Origin: Thermofilum sp. NZ13
GTDB taxonomy: Archaea; Thermoproteota; Thermoprotei; Thermofilales; Thermofilaceae
Length of the DNA stretch: 64,000 bases
NCBI GenBank assembly: GCA_002855745.1
Contig: NDWX01000003.1
Span: forward strand, 124,001-188,000
Direction: 5' to 3'
Both the position numbers and the translations under genes were made by a program. The notes beneath the pieces were generated by a model that ran no database searches, was not told where the DNA came from, and saw only the letters and a list, made by a program, of their open reading frames with translations. How positions within the stretch are numbered: position 1 is the first letter of the stretch; each line of letters begins with the position of its first letter. Shown here piece after piece: positions 1-8,838 of the stretch.

Positions 1-88
1 CAAACAGCACTGCTCCGCCCACGGTCTTCCCGGCCCTCTCTTTATCCCATATCCATACGAGCGGAGCGCGAGCCTGGGGCACTGTCAT
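1..88 (-). CDS. N-terminal fragment of an unidentified protein, cut by the window edge
   Basis: On the minus strand an ATG at 88 opens a frame that leaves the window without a stop, so 29 residues are visible, starting MTVPQARAPLVWIWD. The main support is a clear Shine-Dalgarno-like GGAGG at 95-99, six bases before the ATG. I do not recognise the family. The visible GKTVGG stretch is too short to be called a nucleotide-binding loop. A perfect hairpin lies just upstream in the predicted leader. Confidence 0.45.
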   Translation of the reverse strand, partial: MTVPQARAPLVWIWDKERAGKTVGGAVLF

Positions 89-101
89 CTTTGACCTCCG
101 C

Positions 102-119
102 GGAGTTCTAGCGAACTCC
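102..119. promoter_or_regulatory. Perfect 7-bp hairpin in the leader of the cut-off gene
   Basis: GGAGTTC (102-108) and GAACTCC (113-119) are perfect complements around a TAGC loop. The element lies just upstream of the GGAGG ribosome-binding site of the gene ending at 1, so it would fall in that gene's 5' leader if the leader is long enough. It could affect translation, act as a terminator for rightward transcription, or be chance. No T-run follows it. Confidence 0.3.
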
Positions 120-248
120 TTGAAGTGTTACAGGCTACGTGAGTCCGACTCTTAGGGTGGTAGGAGAAGGTTTTGGGAGTGCTTCCTGTCTGAGAAGTAT
201 ATAGATCTCGACAGGCCCAGGAGAGGAGTACATCCAGATCTTAAAGGG

Positions 249-860
249 CTATACAGCCGCTGGCGAAGTAGCGGAGAAGGTGTTCAGTGCATCTTCTAAG
301 CTGCCGAATACGAATATATCGTGCTTCTTTGAAAGCTTCATGTAGCCTATGCCTGCGCGGCTCTCCTCAGGTATACTTTCTATGCGTTCGCGTAGCTCCT
401 GCAACGCTTCTGGAGGCATACCAGACTCCACGCCTCTCTCGTACTCCATCCAGTACACCATCTTCTGGAAAACACCAGCCTTAGTCCCGTTCACATATAT
501 CATTGAGCCTCTGTCGGCGAACAGCATGATCATCTCCTTAACCTCTTCTCTACCCGCATTCTCTGCAAGCCACTCATCACTCAAAACAAGCACCGTGGAT
601 CTGCCCGCATACCGCAGAATTTCCGGGTTGAAGCCGCTGTACACGATCACCTTATCAACTCTACCGCTGAGCCTCTCAGCAATCACTCCGGCGAATTTCC
701 CGAAACCCAGAACCACGACTGTTACATTAAGCTTGGTAATCCTCGGAGGGATCACCGGGCGAGTAGCTGATGATGCGTAGTTATATAAGACCACTGCAAT
801 TACAATAGTCGCAAATACGAGGACTAACACTACCAGAGCAATGTATCTTGTTCTTGTCAT
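249..860 (-). CDS. Membrane-anchored hypothetical protein
   Basis: This is a 203-residue protein with one strong hydrophobic helix at about residues 7-27 after a short basic N-terminus, so it is probably a signal-anchored protein. The soluble part (about 40-203) opens with a beta-strand and glycine turn (VTVVVLGFGKFAG) that looks Rossmann-like. There is no second motif to confirm a nucleotide-binding fold, and I do not recognise the family. The start ATG at 860 has a TATA-like TTTATTAA (minus strand, 887-894) about 30 bases upstream, which fits a leaderless or near-leaderless transcript. The gene stands alone beside about 1 kb of decayed sequence. Confidence 0.6.
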   Translation of the reverse strand: MTRTRYIALVVLVLVFATIVIAVVLYNYASSATRPVIPPRITKLNVTVVVLGFGKFAGVIAERLSGRVDKVIVYSGFNPEILRYAGRSTVLVLSDEWLAENAGREEVKEMIMLFADRGSMIYVNGTKAGVFQKMVYWMEYERGVESGMPPEALQELRERIESIPEESRAGIGYMKLSKKHDIFVFGSLEDALNTFSATSPAAV

Positions 861-1850
861 ACTGTCTATATCTAACTAAATTCTAATTAATAAACGTTGT
901 CTAAGATTCATAAAAAGGAGGCTTCATTGATGTTATAAAGGCTTACACCATCGAAGAAAAGCGAGCCCACCTTAGACTCAAGCCTAGTGGACGCGCCGTG
1001 CTTTTAGCCCTCGGGACGGTCTGCGGTTCGGAGAGAGTGAGGGAGAAGAGAGTTAGAGAGGGATTCGAGAAGAATAGGTGCAAAGCCCTCGTATACATTG
1101 TCCTAGACCTCCTAGCAACTGCGCTCCGTGCTCTCTACGGAGAAGCTAGGGGAGAGGCCTGGGTCAACCTCCTTAAGCCTTGGGACATGACTCTTCGCAG
1201 GTGTCTTATGGGTTGACAAGAAAAGTGACTTGGGCCTGTTGCTGCGGTGGATCAAGAGGACTCCCAGCCTTGGCATGCCAGCCCGCGAGCTTGAGCCTAT
1301 CTAGAGGAGCTGTCTGCACTCGAAGTGCTTAAAGTAATGGCCATTACGCTGTATTTCTCTACAGCCTTCGTTGAGGTCGTATACCAGGCATGCATGGAGG
1401 GGGATAACAGGTCTAGTTAGGGGCTCACCGATCTCTGGCAGAGGGGATCATAGGGGGAGAGGCTTACCCTTACTGCGAGGCCGCTGGAGCTCAGGATGGG
1501 GGTGTGCCGGGGCTACGTGAAGATCGCAGCCGTGCTGCTGGCCAACTTCTACCCGGGCGGCGAGGTCTACCTGCTCAACTTATCGTTGCACACGGCCAAG
1601 GCGTGAGGCTGGGCGGGAGGGTGTACGTCCTCGACCAGAAGCTGCCCGTACCGGTGTATGTGACGTGGCTCGCCAAGTGAGGCAAGGAGGAGGCGCGGGT
1701 GCATAAGGAATCCCGGGAAGAGCTAAAGATAGCATTGCTACCTAAAAACGGTTCACTGAATTAATCGAAGATCAGGTGTCAGATACCCCAGGACCAGCTC
1801 ACCGCTCGCGCTTGCATGACTGTCATCATCACCCTTTAGCTCGGCAAGCG
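861..1850. other. About 1 kb without an intact gene; decayed coding sequence
   Basis: No frame here gives a convincing intact protein. A short open frame at 998-1216 (72 residues, rich in Arg/Glu) starts without a clear promoter and has no recognisable domain. The frames after it are broken by stops about every 30-40 codons. The only recognisable piece is the transglutaminase-like relic at 1496-1680. The GC content and codon-like periodicity fit former coding sequence rather than a regulatory region. Confidence 0.5.
1496..1680 (+). pseudogene. Relic of a transglutaminase-like protein (frameshifted)
   Basis: Two overlapping frames together spell the core of a transglutaminase-like fold. The first frame (1496-1606) has the nucleophile region GVCRGYVKIAAVLL followed by a His in LSLHTAK. 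The second (1603-1680) has GGRVYVLDQKLPVPVY with the Asp. The order Cys, then His, then Asp about 15 residues after the His matches the Cys-His-Asp triad of that superfamily. A shift near 1603 separates the His and Asp parts, a TGA ends the second frame, and no N-terminal domain survives in frame. The assignment rests on motif spacing, so it is moderate. The gene is almost certainly non-functional. Confidence 0.5.
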
Positions 1851-1887
1851 GTATTTTAATAGGTTTCGCGCTATGCTAGCGGGGAGT

Positions 1888-2307
1888 ATGGTCAGCGAGG
1901 TCGTTGCGAGGCGCAGAAACGCGTTCAACGTGGAGCGCAGGCTGGTGAAGTTGCTCTCGGCGAATAAGGAGAACCACGTGTTCAGGGTCCCGGTGAGCGG
2001 GGTGGGCGAGAGCTTCCCGGACGTCTTCATGGTGAACAACGTCGAGGACAGGATAGTTGCCTTCGAGGTGAAAGCGACCAGCGGTAAAAAGGTCAAGGTT
2101 AAGAGCTTCCAGGTCTCGAAGCTCTACCGTTTCCTCGAGGCGTTCAAAAAGTACTCGAGGAGAGAAGCCGTGCTGGCTGTCTGGTTCTCGAGCGAGCAGA
2201 AGTGGGTTTTCAAGCGCGTGGACGGCCTCTTCAGCGAAGACATCGTAGTGCGCTCAGATGAGGCGAGCGACTGGGAGCCGAACGTCAAGATGAGAAGAAA
2301 GGCTTAA
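1888..2307 (+). CDS. hjc: Holliday junction resolvase Hjc
   Basis: This is an archaeal Hjc-type resolvase, a homodimeric Mg-dependent nuclease that cuts four-way DNA junctions during recombination and fork repair. From the ATG at 1888, the nuclease motifs are Glu16 in the first helix (VERRLVKLL), Asp45 (SFPDVF) and Glu60-x-Lys62 (FEVKAT), the PD-(D/E)xK arrangement of the family. The length of 139 residues is typical. I prefer ATG 1888 over the in-frame ATG at 1873 because the basic N-terminal tract MVSEVVARRR is the usual family start and GGGGAG precedes it. A TATA-like TATTTTAAT at about 1851-1860 suits this start. The TIP49 gene follows on the same strand after 26 bases. Confidence 0.88.
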   Translation: MVSEVVARRRNAFNVERRLVKLLSANKENHVFRVPVSGVGESFPDVFMVNNVEDRIVAFEVKATSGKKVKVKSFQVSKLYRFLEAFKKYSRREAVLAVWFSSEQKWVFKRVDGLFSEDIVVRSDEASDWEPNVKMRRKA

Positions 2308-2333
2308 ATTATCGCTTCTTAAAAAACTTTTCG

Positions 2334-3659
2334 ATGATCGCGGTGGCTGAACGCGTCGGAACGCACAGCCACATTAGGGGGCTGGGCGTCAGAAATGGAG
2401 AAGTTCTGCCCGTCGGAGACGGCCTAGTCGGCCAGGTGGAGGCCAGGAAGGCTGCTTGGCTCGTCGTGCAGCTCATCAAAGCTGGGAAAATGGCCGGTCG
2501 CGCCATCCTGCTGGTTGGCCCCCCGGGGACGGGGAAGACGGCGCTGGCCGTCGCTATAGCCCGCGAGCTCGGGGCGGAGACGCCATTCATGGCCCTCTCC
2601 GGGAGCGAAATCTACTCCGCGGAGCTGAAGAAGACGGAGGTCCTCATGCAGGCCATGAGGAAATCTATAGGCGTGAGGATCAGGGAGAGGAGGTGGGTCT
2701 ACGAGGGTGTTCTCGAGAAGTTGGATGTGCGGTACGACAGGCACCCGCTCAACCCCTACTCCCAGGTCCCAGTCGGCGGTACGATCACTCTGAAAACCGA
2801 CAGGGAGACGCGGAGCCTGCGCGTCGACTCCAACGTTATTTACCAGATTCTATCGAAGGGCATCAGCGAGGGGGACGTCATCTGGATCGACGAGGAGACT
2901 GGTAGGGTTTCGCGCGCGGGGAGGGCTAAGGGCTACGGCGAGTACGATGTGAGGCCCCGGGACCTCGTGGACATCCCGACGGGCCCGATCTACAAGGAGA
3001 AGGAGTTCGTCTACACCTTGACGCTTCACGACCTAGATGAGATGGAGAGCCGGAGCGAGAGCATACTTTCGATCTTCTTTGGCGCTCCCTCGGCTAAAGA
3101 GATCCCGCCGGATGTGAGGGCCAGGGTCGATAAGACCGTGAAGGAGTGGGTTGAGTCGAAGAGGGCGGAGCTGATCCCTGGGGTCCTCTTCATCGACGAT
3201 GCTCACATGCTTGACATCGAGGCGTACAGCTTCCTCTCGCGGGCGATGGAGAGCGAGCTGAGCCCGATCATTATACTCGCTACTAACAGGGGGTTCACGA
3301 GGATTAGGGGGACGGACATCGAGGCCCCTCACGGGATGCCCTTGGACCTCCTAGACAGGCTCCTCATAATCAGGACGAGACCCTACACTCCTGACGAGAT
3401 CAGGGAGATCATCAAGATCAGGGCGCACGAGGAGGGTGTGGAGCTCGAGCCGGATGCCCTCGAGGAGCTCGTAAGGCTGGGGGGCGAGAAGAGCCTCCGC
3501 TACGCCACCCAGCTGCTCGCTCCCGCTAGGCTGATGGCTGAGCAGAGGGGGAGAAGCAGGGTAACGAGGGAGGACGTCGCCGAGGTTTCTCAGCTCTTCA
3601 TAAGCACTAAGGAGTCTTCGAGCTACCTTAAGGAGCTAGAGGAGAAGATGCTCAAGTAG
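2334..3659 (+). CDS. TIP49/RuvB-like AAA+ ATPase
   Basis: This is a homologue of eukaryotic RuvBL1/RuvBL2, the hexameric AAA+ ATPases of chromatin-remodelling and snoRNP-assembly complexes; its archaeal role is not settled. The Walker A loop GPPGTGKTAL lies at about residues 62-71. A long insert at about 120-270 corresponds to the family's DNA/RNA-binding domain II. Walker B is LFIDDAHMLD, sensor 1 is ATNRG, and a C-terminal lid contains the LLDRL arginine region. At 441 residues it is full length. It follows hjc on the same strand, but the pairing may only reflect shared housekeeping expression. Confidence 0.9.
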   Translation: MIAVAERVGTHSHIRGLGVRNGEVLPVGDGLVGQVEARKAAWLVVQLIKAGKMAGRAILLVGPPGTGKTALAVAIARELGAETPFMALSGSEIYSAELKKTEVLMQAMRKSIGVRIRERRWVYEGVLEKLDVRYDRHPLNPYSQVPVGGTITLKTDRETRSLRVDSNVIYQILSKGISEGDVIWIDEETGRVSRAGRAKGYGEYDVRPRDLVDIPTGPIYKEKEFVYTLTLHDLDEMESRSESILSIFFGAPSAKEIPPDVRARVDKTVKEWVESKRAELIPGVLFIDDAHMLDIEAYSFLSRAMESELSPIIILATNRGFTRIRGTDIEAPHGMPLDLLDRLLIIRTRPYTPDEIREIIKIRAHEEGVELEPDALEELVRLGGEKSLRYATQLLAPARLMAEQRGRSRVTREDVAEVSQLFISTKESSSYLKELEEKMLK

Positions 3660-3661
3660 GT

Positions 3662-4093
3662 TCACCGGTTTCGCCTCAAGGCAGAGATTATTTCTTTTCG
3701 GAACGCTAATAGCGTTAGAATAGCCACGAGCTGGCTGAGGTCGAGCGTGGGTGGGCTGTTGCCCACCGTGAAAATCAGCAGCGTAACCGTTACCGGGATG
3801 CGCGTCGAGACAATGAAGAGCGTCCAGTAGTGGAAGGCCACAAATGACGCCGCCGAGCCCAGGAAGAACTCCTTCAGCCAGTACCGCTTGTCGCTGTAAA
3901 GGGCGCCGCTCAGGAGCCACAGGATAATCGAGGCCGTCGCGCCCCGCCAGGGGACGTACCAGATAAAGGTGCTCGGAACGGGGTAGACGCTGAGGATGCT
4001 CTCGAAGGGTATGGCTGTGAGAGTGGAGGCGATGAGAGCGGGCGAGACAACGAGGACCAGATCCCTCACGAACTCTTTAGACAAAGCAATCAC
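3662..4093 (-). CDS. Small integral membrane protein, unknown function
   Basis: This 143-residue hydrophobic protein has about four transmembrane segments (roughly residues 12-35, 50-67, 77-97 and 100-118) and a basic C-terminus (ALRRNR). I do not recognise the family. The GTG start at 4093 directly abuts the TAG stop of the S2P-type protease gene upstream, so the two are almost certainly co-transcribed and perhaps translationally coupled. It may be a partner or accessory of that protease, but only the gene order suggests this. It ends two bases from the converging TIP49 gene. Confidence 0.65.
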   Translation of the reverse strand: MIALSKEFVRDLVLVVSPALIASTLTAIPFESILSVYPVPSTFIWYVPWRGATASIILWLLSGALYSDKRYWLKEFFLGSAASFVAFHYWTLFIVSTRIPVTVTLLIFTVGNSPPTLDLSQLVAILTLLAFRKEIISALRRNR

Positions 4094-5239
4094 CTACGGG
4101 AATGGGAGCAAGCCGAATATGTTCGTGGAGAGATAAATGTTCACCGCTACCAAAGCCACCGTGTACAGAGTTGCCGCGCCCGCCGCGAACCTCGCCTTCT
4201 GCTCACCTATAAGCTTCTCGAGTAAAGCCTTGAAGATGCGCCCGCCGTCCAGCGGGACTATGGGAAGCATGTTTATCACGGCTACGCTTGAGGTAACCAT
4301 CAGACTCCACATGAGAAGGTTGTAGGCGTTCTCGTCGCTGACCGCCTGCTGTATTTGGACACCGAGGAAGCCTCTTGAGGCGTTCCCAGGGTGGGTGGCC
4401 AGGGTGAGCGAGAAGGTCAGCTCGCTCCGGCCTCGTAGGACCGTAAGGTTAACCTTTTCGCCGGGGTGGAGCCCAGCCATAACGTTCGTGAAGGTCTCCA
4501 GCGTGGGCGTCTTAACTCCGTTCACGCTGATTATGATGTCCCCTGGCTTCAGGGAGCTCGCGGCCGGGTACCCCGGCATAACGCCCGTGACCTTCACACC
4601 TACAGGTTGCACAAGCGCAACCATCAGAGGCAGTAGGATGATGAAGGTTAGGATGTTGGCCGTGCTCCCGGAGGAGAGCACTCTGAGCTTCGCCCTGAGC
4701 CCTGCCTTCTCGAGCTGGTCCTCGTCGATCTCGGCGAACCCACCGGGAAAAACCGCGGCCAGGAAAAGCCCTGTGGACTTCACCCTTAGGCCCTCAGCGC
4801 TCGCTGTCAAGGCGTGCGCCAGCTCGTGCGGTGCTATAGCCACGAAAACCGCCAGGAGGAAGTAGGGAAGAACGTCTAGACCCACCGTCAGGCCTGGAAC
4901 CACAGGCGACACGGGGCTCGCGGTCTCGGGGTGCGCGAGGAAGCTGATAAGGTTCCGGTGGAAAAAGTACAGGCCGTAAACCATGAGCGCGAAACCCGCG
5001 ACGGCGGACAAGTCCCCAAATACCTTCACTGCCGTTGCGTGCCTTTCAGCCACTCTGGCTATTGAGCGGTTTAACTTCTCTGTCCGGTAGAGTATAACTC
5101 CTCCCTCGAGCTGAAGGCCGAGCTTTTTTAGGGCTTCAGGTCTCCGCCGCTGCACTACGAGGACAGCTATGTAGATAGCCGCAACTACCAAGAAGAAAGC
5201 GACGCTGCTGTTAAAACTCGATATCAGCCTGAACGCCAC
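4094..5239 (-). CDS. Site-2 protease (M50) with internal PDZ domain
   Basis: This intramembrane zinc metalloprotease cleaves membrane-bound substrates. The zinc motif HELAH lies in the third transmembrane region (APHELAHAL). The second metal motif is N-M-L-P-I-V-P-L-D-G-G-R near the C-terminus, supplying the Asp ligand. A PDZ domain at about residues 215-290 lies between the two catalytic membrane halves (VTGVMPGYPAASSLKPGDII is the peptide-binding loop region). The length of 381 residues suits an RseP-like archaeal S2P. The GTG start overlaps the end of the upstream metallo-hydrolase-fold gene by 29 bases, so the true start could be slightly later. The following small membrane-protein gene abuts it. 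Confidence 0.88.
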   Translation of the reverse strand: MAFRLISSFNSSVAFFLVVAAIYIAVLVVQRRRPEALKKLGLQLEGGVILYRTEKLNRSIARVAERHATAVKVFGDLSAVAGFALMVYGLYFFHRNLISFLAHPETASPVSPVVPGLTVGLDVLPYFLLAVFVAIAPHELAHALTASAEGLRVKSTGLFLAAVFPGGFAEIDEDQLEKAGLRAKLRVLSSGSTANILTFIILLPLMVALVQPVGVKVTGVMPGYPAASSLKPGDIIISVNGVKTPTLETFTNVMAGLHPGEKVNLTVLRGRSELTFSLTLATHPGNASRGFLGVQIQQAVSDENAYNLLMWSLMVTSSVAVINMLPIVPLDGGRIFKALLEKLIGEQKARFAAGAATLYTVALVAVNIYLSTNIFGLLPFP

Positions 5240-5909
5240 AGCCGCTAACCTCGTAGCCGAAGTCGTAGCTGTTAAACCTCTTTAATATCGTTTTCCTGGC
5301 TTCCATGCTTGTGGAGTGTAAGGGGAGCACTAGCTCAAGCCCGCAGCGAGCGAGCCTTCCGATAAAACTCATGTTGAAGACGTCCCTCGAGGAGATGTTG
5401 AGACCTCCGATAAGCCCGATAATCCTGCCTAAACCCACTAGCTCGGCTCCGAAAGTTCGCCTAAGCCCGTGCACGCTGCAGCCGACCAGGACAAGCCACC
5501 CCTTAGGCGTCCTCAAGGCTAGCCCCTGCTCGTTCCAGTAAGAGTCGCTCGGCAATACAAAAACGCCGGGAAAGCCCTGTAGCTGGGAAAAATCCCTGCT
5601 CGTTCCCGAGAGAGGGGGAGGCGGTAGAACTCGTGGCGTGCTAGGGAAGCCGCTCTGGAGAGCGCCGATGTGGTGAAAGTGCGGCAGGCTCCCGAAGACA
5701 GCATCAGGATTCAGGTCCACTCCAAGGGTCTCCGCGTTTCTAAGCAGCACACGGTAGCTGGGACCTGTGTCGAAAAGCAGTTTCTTCACTATCCCTTCCT
5801 CGTACTCGACGCTCACCAGCACGGAGAGCCCGTGGAGGGGGAAAACCCCTTCCACTGCGGGTATGTCGTCGACGAGCACATCCAGGTGTATGCGTGATAT
5901 CGTATCCAT
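5211..5909 (-). CDS. Metallo-beta-lactamase-fold protein with degenerate metal site
   Basis: The overall order (LLFDTGPS strand, helix, metal loop, LVGCS strand, C-terminal LPLHS) matches the family often annotated as 7,8-dihydropterin-6-methyl-4-(beta-D-ribofuranosyl)-aminobenzene-5'-phosphate synthase, where ligands come from SHxHxDHxGG, GCSHPG and GHxTG. Here the first loop reads SLPHFHHIGAL, so the first His is Leu and the Asp is His. The second reads VGCSVHGL, with the His displaced, and the last is LHSTS. Binuclear metal chemistry is therefore doubtful, and the protein may be a binding or regulatory relative. The start is ATG 5909, divergent from the helicase gene across 45 bases. It overlaps the S2P protease gene, suggesting one transcript. 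Confidence 0.7.
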   Translation of the reverse strand: MDTISRIHLDVLVDDIPAVEGVFPLHGLSVLVSVEYEEGIVKKLLFDTGPSYRVLLRNAETLGVDLNPDAVFGSLPHFHHIGALQSGFPSTPRVLPPPPLSGTSRDFSQLQGFPGVFVLPSDSYWNEQGLALRTPKGWLVLVGCSVHGLRRTFGAELVGLGRIIGLIGGLNISSRDVFNMSFIGRLARCGLELVLPLHSTSMEARKTILKRFNSYDFGYEVSGCGVQADIEF

Positions 5910-5954
5910 GGTCGCTAAAGCTTATCAGGCTCTCGGCTTCTATATTAATTTGTG

Positions 5955-8189
5955 ATGCGTGGCGACGAGCTGCTCGATGTCGTGCGCAATGATAGCGGAC
6001 ACAGGGTTGTGTACATCTACTACGAGGACGCGCGCGAGCCCGAGCCCGGGCCCCTCGTGGAGGAGGTTTTGAGGGAAAAACTGCTCGTCGAGGCTCTGAG
6101 AAGCAGGGGTATCACCAGGCTCTACAGGTTTCAAGCCGAGGCTATCGAGAAGATAAGGAGGGGGAGGAACGTCTTCATCATCGCTGGCACGGGTGTGGGC
6201 AAGACCGAGGCTTTTCTGCTACCCATACTCGAGAGGCTACTGGGAGAAGCTGAGGGAATCGCGTCCCTAGTCTACCCGACTAAAGCGCTCGCCCGGGACC
6301 AGCTCGAGAGAATAGAGTGGTACGCTGGGAGGGTCTTCGGCTTCCGCGTGAGCGCACTCGACGGTGACACGCCGGAGGAGGAGCGAAAAAGGATCCTGCT
6401 CTACCCTCCGCGTGTACTAGTAACGAACCCTGACATGCTTCACGTGACTCTACACTCTGCCCCCGAATACAGGGATTTGTTCGGCAAGACGAAGTACGTT
6501 GTGCTGGACGACGCACACGTGTACAGCGGGGTTTTCGGCTCCCATGTGCACTACGTTCTCAGGAGGTTTAAGCGGGTCCTTAGGGAGAAACCCACGTTCG
6601 TCGCTGCCTCCGCGACCGTCGGCAACCCGTCTGAGTTCGCCGAGAAGCTTTTCGGCGAAGAGGCTGACATTGTGGACGCCGGCAGGACCAGGAAAGCTCC
6701 GGTCTTCCACGTCATGCTCTCACCCCGAGCTAGGTCCCGCTCCTCGGAAGTGCTCTGGCTTCTCGGAAAGCTATCCGAGAGGGGGATGAAGACAATAGTT
6801 TTCGTCGACAGCCACCGAATAGCGGAGAGTCTGGCGATCCAGGCCTCAGGCATGGGAGTCAGGGCGACGGTCCACCGAGCTGGCCTACTTCCCGAGGAGA
6901 GGCGGAGGGTTGAAAAAGCCCTCAAGTCAGGTGAGCTCGACGCCGTGATAGCAACCCCCACCCTTGAGCTAGGGATCGACATTGGGGAGCTCGACGCGGC
7001 TATACTCTACGGGGTCCCGCCGACCTTCTCGAAGTACCTCCAGCGGGCCGGGCGCGTTGGTAGGAGGCGGAGGACGGGGTACGTCTTCCTATTGCTGGGA
7101 AACGACCCCATTAGCGCCTACTACGAGAGAAACCCCGAGGAGTTCTTCGGCCAGGCTCCCGATCCCGTTTTCCTTGAACCCGAAAACTACGAGGTGGTGA
7201 AGGTACACCTAGTGGCGATGGCTGCTGACGCCCCGGTTCGTCCCGCAGAGCTGTCCGGGTGGGAGCGTGCACAGCTTGAGGAGCTGGTTAGGCTAGGGTA
7301 CTTGAAAGTAATAAAGAGCGGATTCATCGCGCCGACTAGGAGCGGTTTGAAGTTCCTTCGCGAGCACGAGAACCTGAGAGGTGTTGGTGATCAGGTAAAG
7401 ATAGTGACCGAGGGTGGAAAGGTCATAGGCTACAGGGAGAAGCAGATGGCCATTAAGGAGCTTTTCCCGGGAGCTATATACCTGCACGGGGGGAGGAGCT
7501 ACCTCTCGATCCGCTTCGAGGGTGACAGGGCTGTCGTCAAACCTTTACCATCCAAGGTACCTCCCGTGGTGACCTCGGCGCTATACTACACACTTCCAGA
7601 GGAGGGTGAGGTTCACTTCGAGAGGGAGGTTGCGGGCATAAGAGTATCGTACCTTGACCTCACGGTCACGGACGTCGTCTACGGCTACGCGACGAAGACT
7701 TTCCCTGAGGGGCAGACCATCAGCCAGAGGCTTCTCGAGGCGGAGCTGCACTACAAGTTCAGCACCAAGGGCCTGCTCCTCGAGTTCCAGCCGGTACACG
7801 AGTGGAGCGAGATGCAGAATGCTGAGGCATTTCACGCGGTTGAGCACGCTCTGATCTACGCGGGCCAGCTGGTACTCGGCGCCTCACCCACCGATATGGG
7901 CGGTATAAGCTTCCCCTCGGGGCACATATTCATCTACGATAGCTTTCCCGGCGGGTCAGGCGTGACAAAAGCGCTCTACCACAGGCTTGAAGAGGCGCTC
8001 AGAAAGGCTTTCGACATTGTATCGCGCTGCACCTGTGAGGACGGGTGCCCCAGGTGCATATTCTCCCCCTACTGCGGTAACAACAACAGAATCCTCTCGC
8101 GCAGGAGAGCCGAGAGGGTGCTAGGGGAAGCGTTGACCTTGAAGCTCAGGGCTGAGCGCTCTCAGAGGAGCGGTAAGCCCCTGGTTTGA
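5955..8189 (+). CDS. DEAD/DEAH-type repair helicase with DUF1998/Zn C-terminus (MrfA/Hrq1-like)
   Basis: This superfamily 2 DNA helicase resembles bacterial MrfA (YprA) and eukaryotic Hrq1, enzymes linked to repair of bulky or cross-linked DNA. The motifs are Walker A AGTGVGKTEAFLLPIL (about residues 76-91), TNPDML, motif II LDDAH, SATVGNP (motif III) and QRAGRVGRR (motif VI). A C-terminal domain carries a four-Cys cluster CTCEDGCPRCIFSPYC that fits the DUF1998 zinc or Fe-S site. The length of about 744 residues is normal. ATG 5955 is preferred over the in-frame GTG 5952. The gene diverges from the metallo-hydrolase-fold gene, and its last 44 bases overlap the converging methyltransferase gene. 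Confidence 0.88.
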   Translation: MRGDELLDVVRNDSGHRVVYIYYEDAREPEPGPLVEEVLREKLLVEALRSRGITRLYRFQAEAIEKIRRGRNVFIIAGTGVGKTEAFLLPILERLLGEAEGIASLVYPTKALARDQLERIEWYAGRVFGFRVSALDGDTPEEERKRILLYPPRVLVTNPDMLHVTLHSAPEYRDLFGKTKYVVLDDAHVYSGVFGSHVHYVLRRFKRVLREKPTFVAASATVGNPSEFAEKLFGEEADIVDAGRTRKAPVFHVMLSPRARSRSSEVLWLLGKLSERGMKTIVFVDSHRIAESLAIQASGMGVRATVHRAGLLPEERRRVEKALKSGELDAVIATPTLELGIDIGELDAAILYGVPPTFSKYLQRAGRVGRRRRTGYVFLLLGNDPISAYYERNPEEFFGQAPDPVFLEPENYEVVKVHLVAMAADAPVRPAELSGWERAQLEELVRLGYLKVIKSGFIAPTRSGLKFLREHENLRGVGDQVKIVTEGGKVIGYREKQMAIKELFPGAIYLHGGRSYLSIRFEGDRAVVKPLPSKVPPVVTSALYYTLPEEGEVHFEREVAGIRVSYLDLTVTDVVYGYATKTFPEGQTISQRLLEAELHYKFSTKGLLLEFQPVHEWSEMQNAEAFHAVEHALIYAGQLVLGASPTDMGGISFPSGHIFIYDSFPGGSGVTKALYHRLEEALRKAFDIVSRCTCEDGCPRCIFSPYCGNNNRILSRRRAERVLGEALTLKLRAERSQRSGKPLV

Positions 8190-8838
8190 GCAACACGACG
8201 TAGATGTTGTCCCCCAAGCCCCTGCCCCTCGCCAGAACAACTCCAAGACTGTGGGGCGGCTTCCCGGAGGCTAGGTCGCTCACCGCGAAGAGAGCCCAGC
8301 CCCTCTTCTTCGCGACGCGGTAGCAATCCCTCACCATTGCTTTGAAGACCTCAAGCTCTCTGCCGCCCGCGAGGGGCAGGTCTCTGTCGTCTTTCCGCTC
8401 GTAGGGCAGAAAGGGAGGGTTCGTCACGCAGACGCCCGCCGACCCACTCCTCAGGCAGCTCCCCGCGTCGCACGCCACGAAGTCGGTCAGGCTGTAGACC
8501 CCGTTGCGGATCGCGTTCACCCTAGCCGCCTTTAGACACGTAACTGAGACGTCGGTCCCGACAGCGTAGAAGCCCTTCCCAGCAAGGAGAAGCGTGAGGC
8601 TACCCGGACCGCACCCGACGTCCACCGCGCGCCCGGCGCTTAGCGGGATCGCGGTGAGTGCGATCGAGAGCAGCTCGGTGGTGACGGTCCTGAGCGGGGG
8701 GAAGCAACCCGGGAGTAGTAGAAGGCGGAGCCCCTGGAATTCCTGGAGCTTCTGAGGGGTGAGGTAGATCTTAAGCAAAGTTTTTGTAGCAAGCGTGAAT
8801 AGGGTCTCCTTGATGCGGTTTATGACAGGCACAGGCAT
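8146..8838 (-). CDS. SAM-dependent methyltransferase, HemK/MTS-like
   Basis: This class I methyltransferase has motif I VDVGCGPGSLT, an acidic end of beta-2 (VGTDVS) and the substrate-side NPPF signature in VCVTNPPFLPY. That signature is typical of enzymes methylating nitrogen in protein glutamine or in RNA/DNA bases, and I cannot tell which substrate is used here. The length of 230 residues is compatible with a stand-alone catalytic domain. The C-terminus overlaps the converging helicase gene. The ATG at 8838 lies inside the start of the divergent AsnRS gene, so a later start (for example near LLKIYLTPQ) is possible. Confidence 0.72.
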   Translation of the reverse strand: MPVPVINRIKETLFTLATKTLLKIYLTPQKLQEFQGLRLLLLPGCFPPLRTVTTELLSIALTAIPLSAGRAVDVGCGPGSLTLLLAGKGFYAVGTDVSVTCLKAARVNAIRNGVYSLTDFVACDAGSCLRSGSAGVCVTNPPFLPYERKDDRDLPLAGGRELEVFKAMVRDCYRVAKKRGWALFAVSDLASGKPPHSLGVVLARGRGLGDNIYVVLLKPGAYRSSESAQP

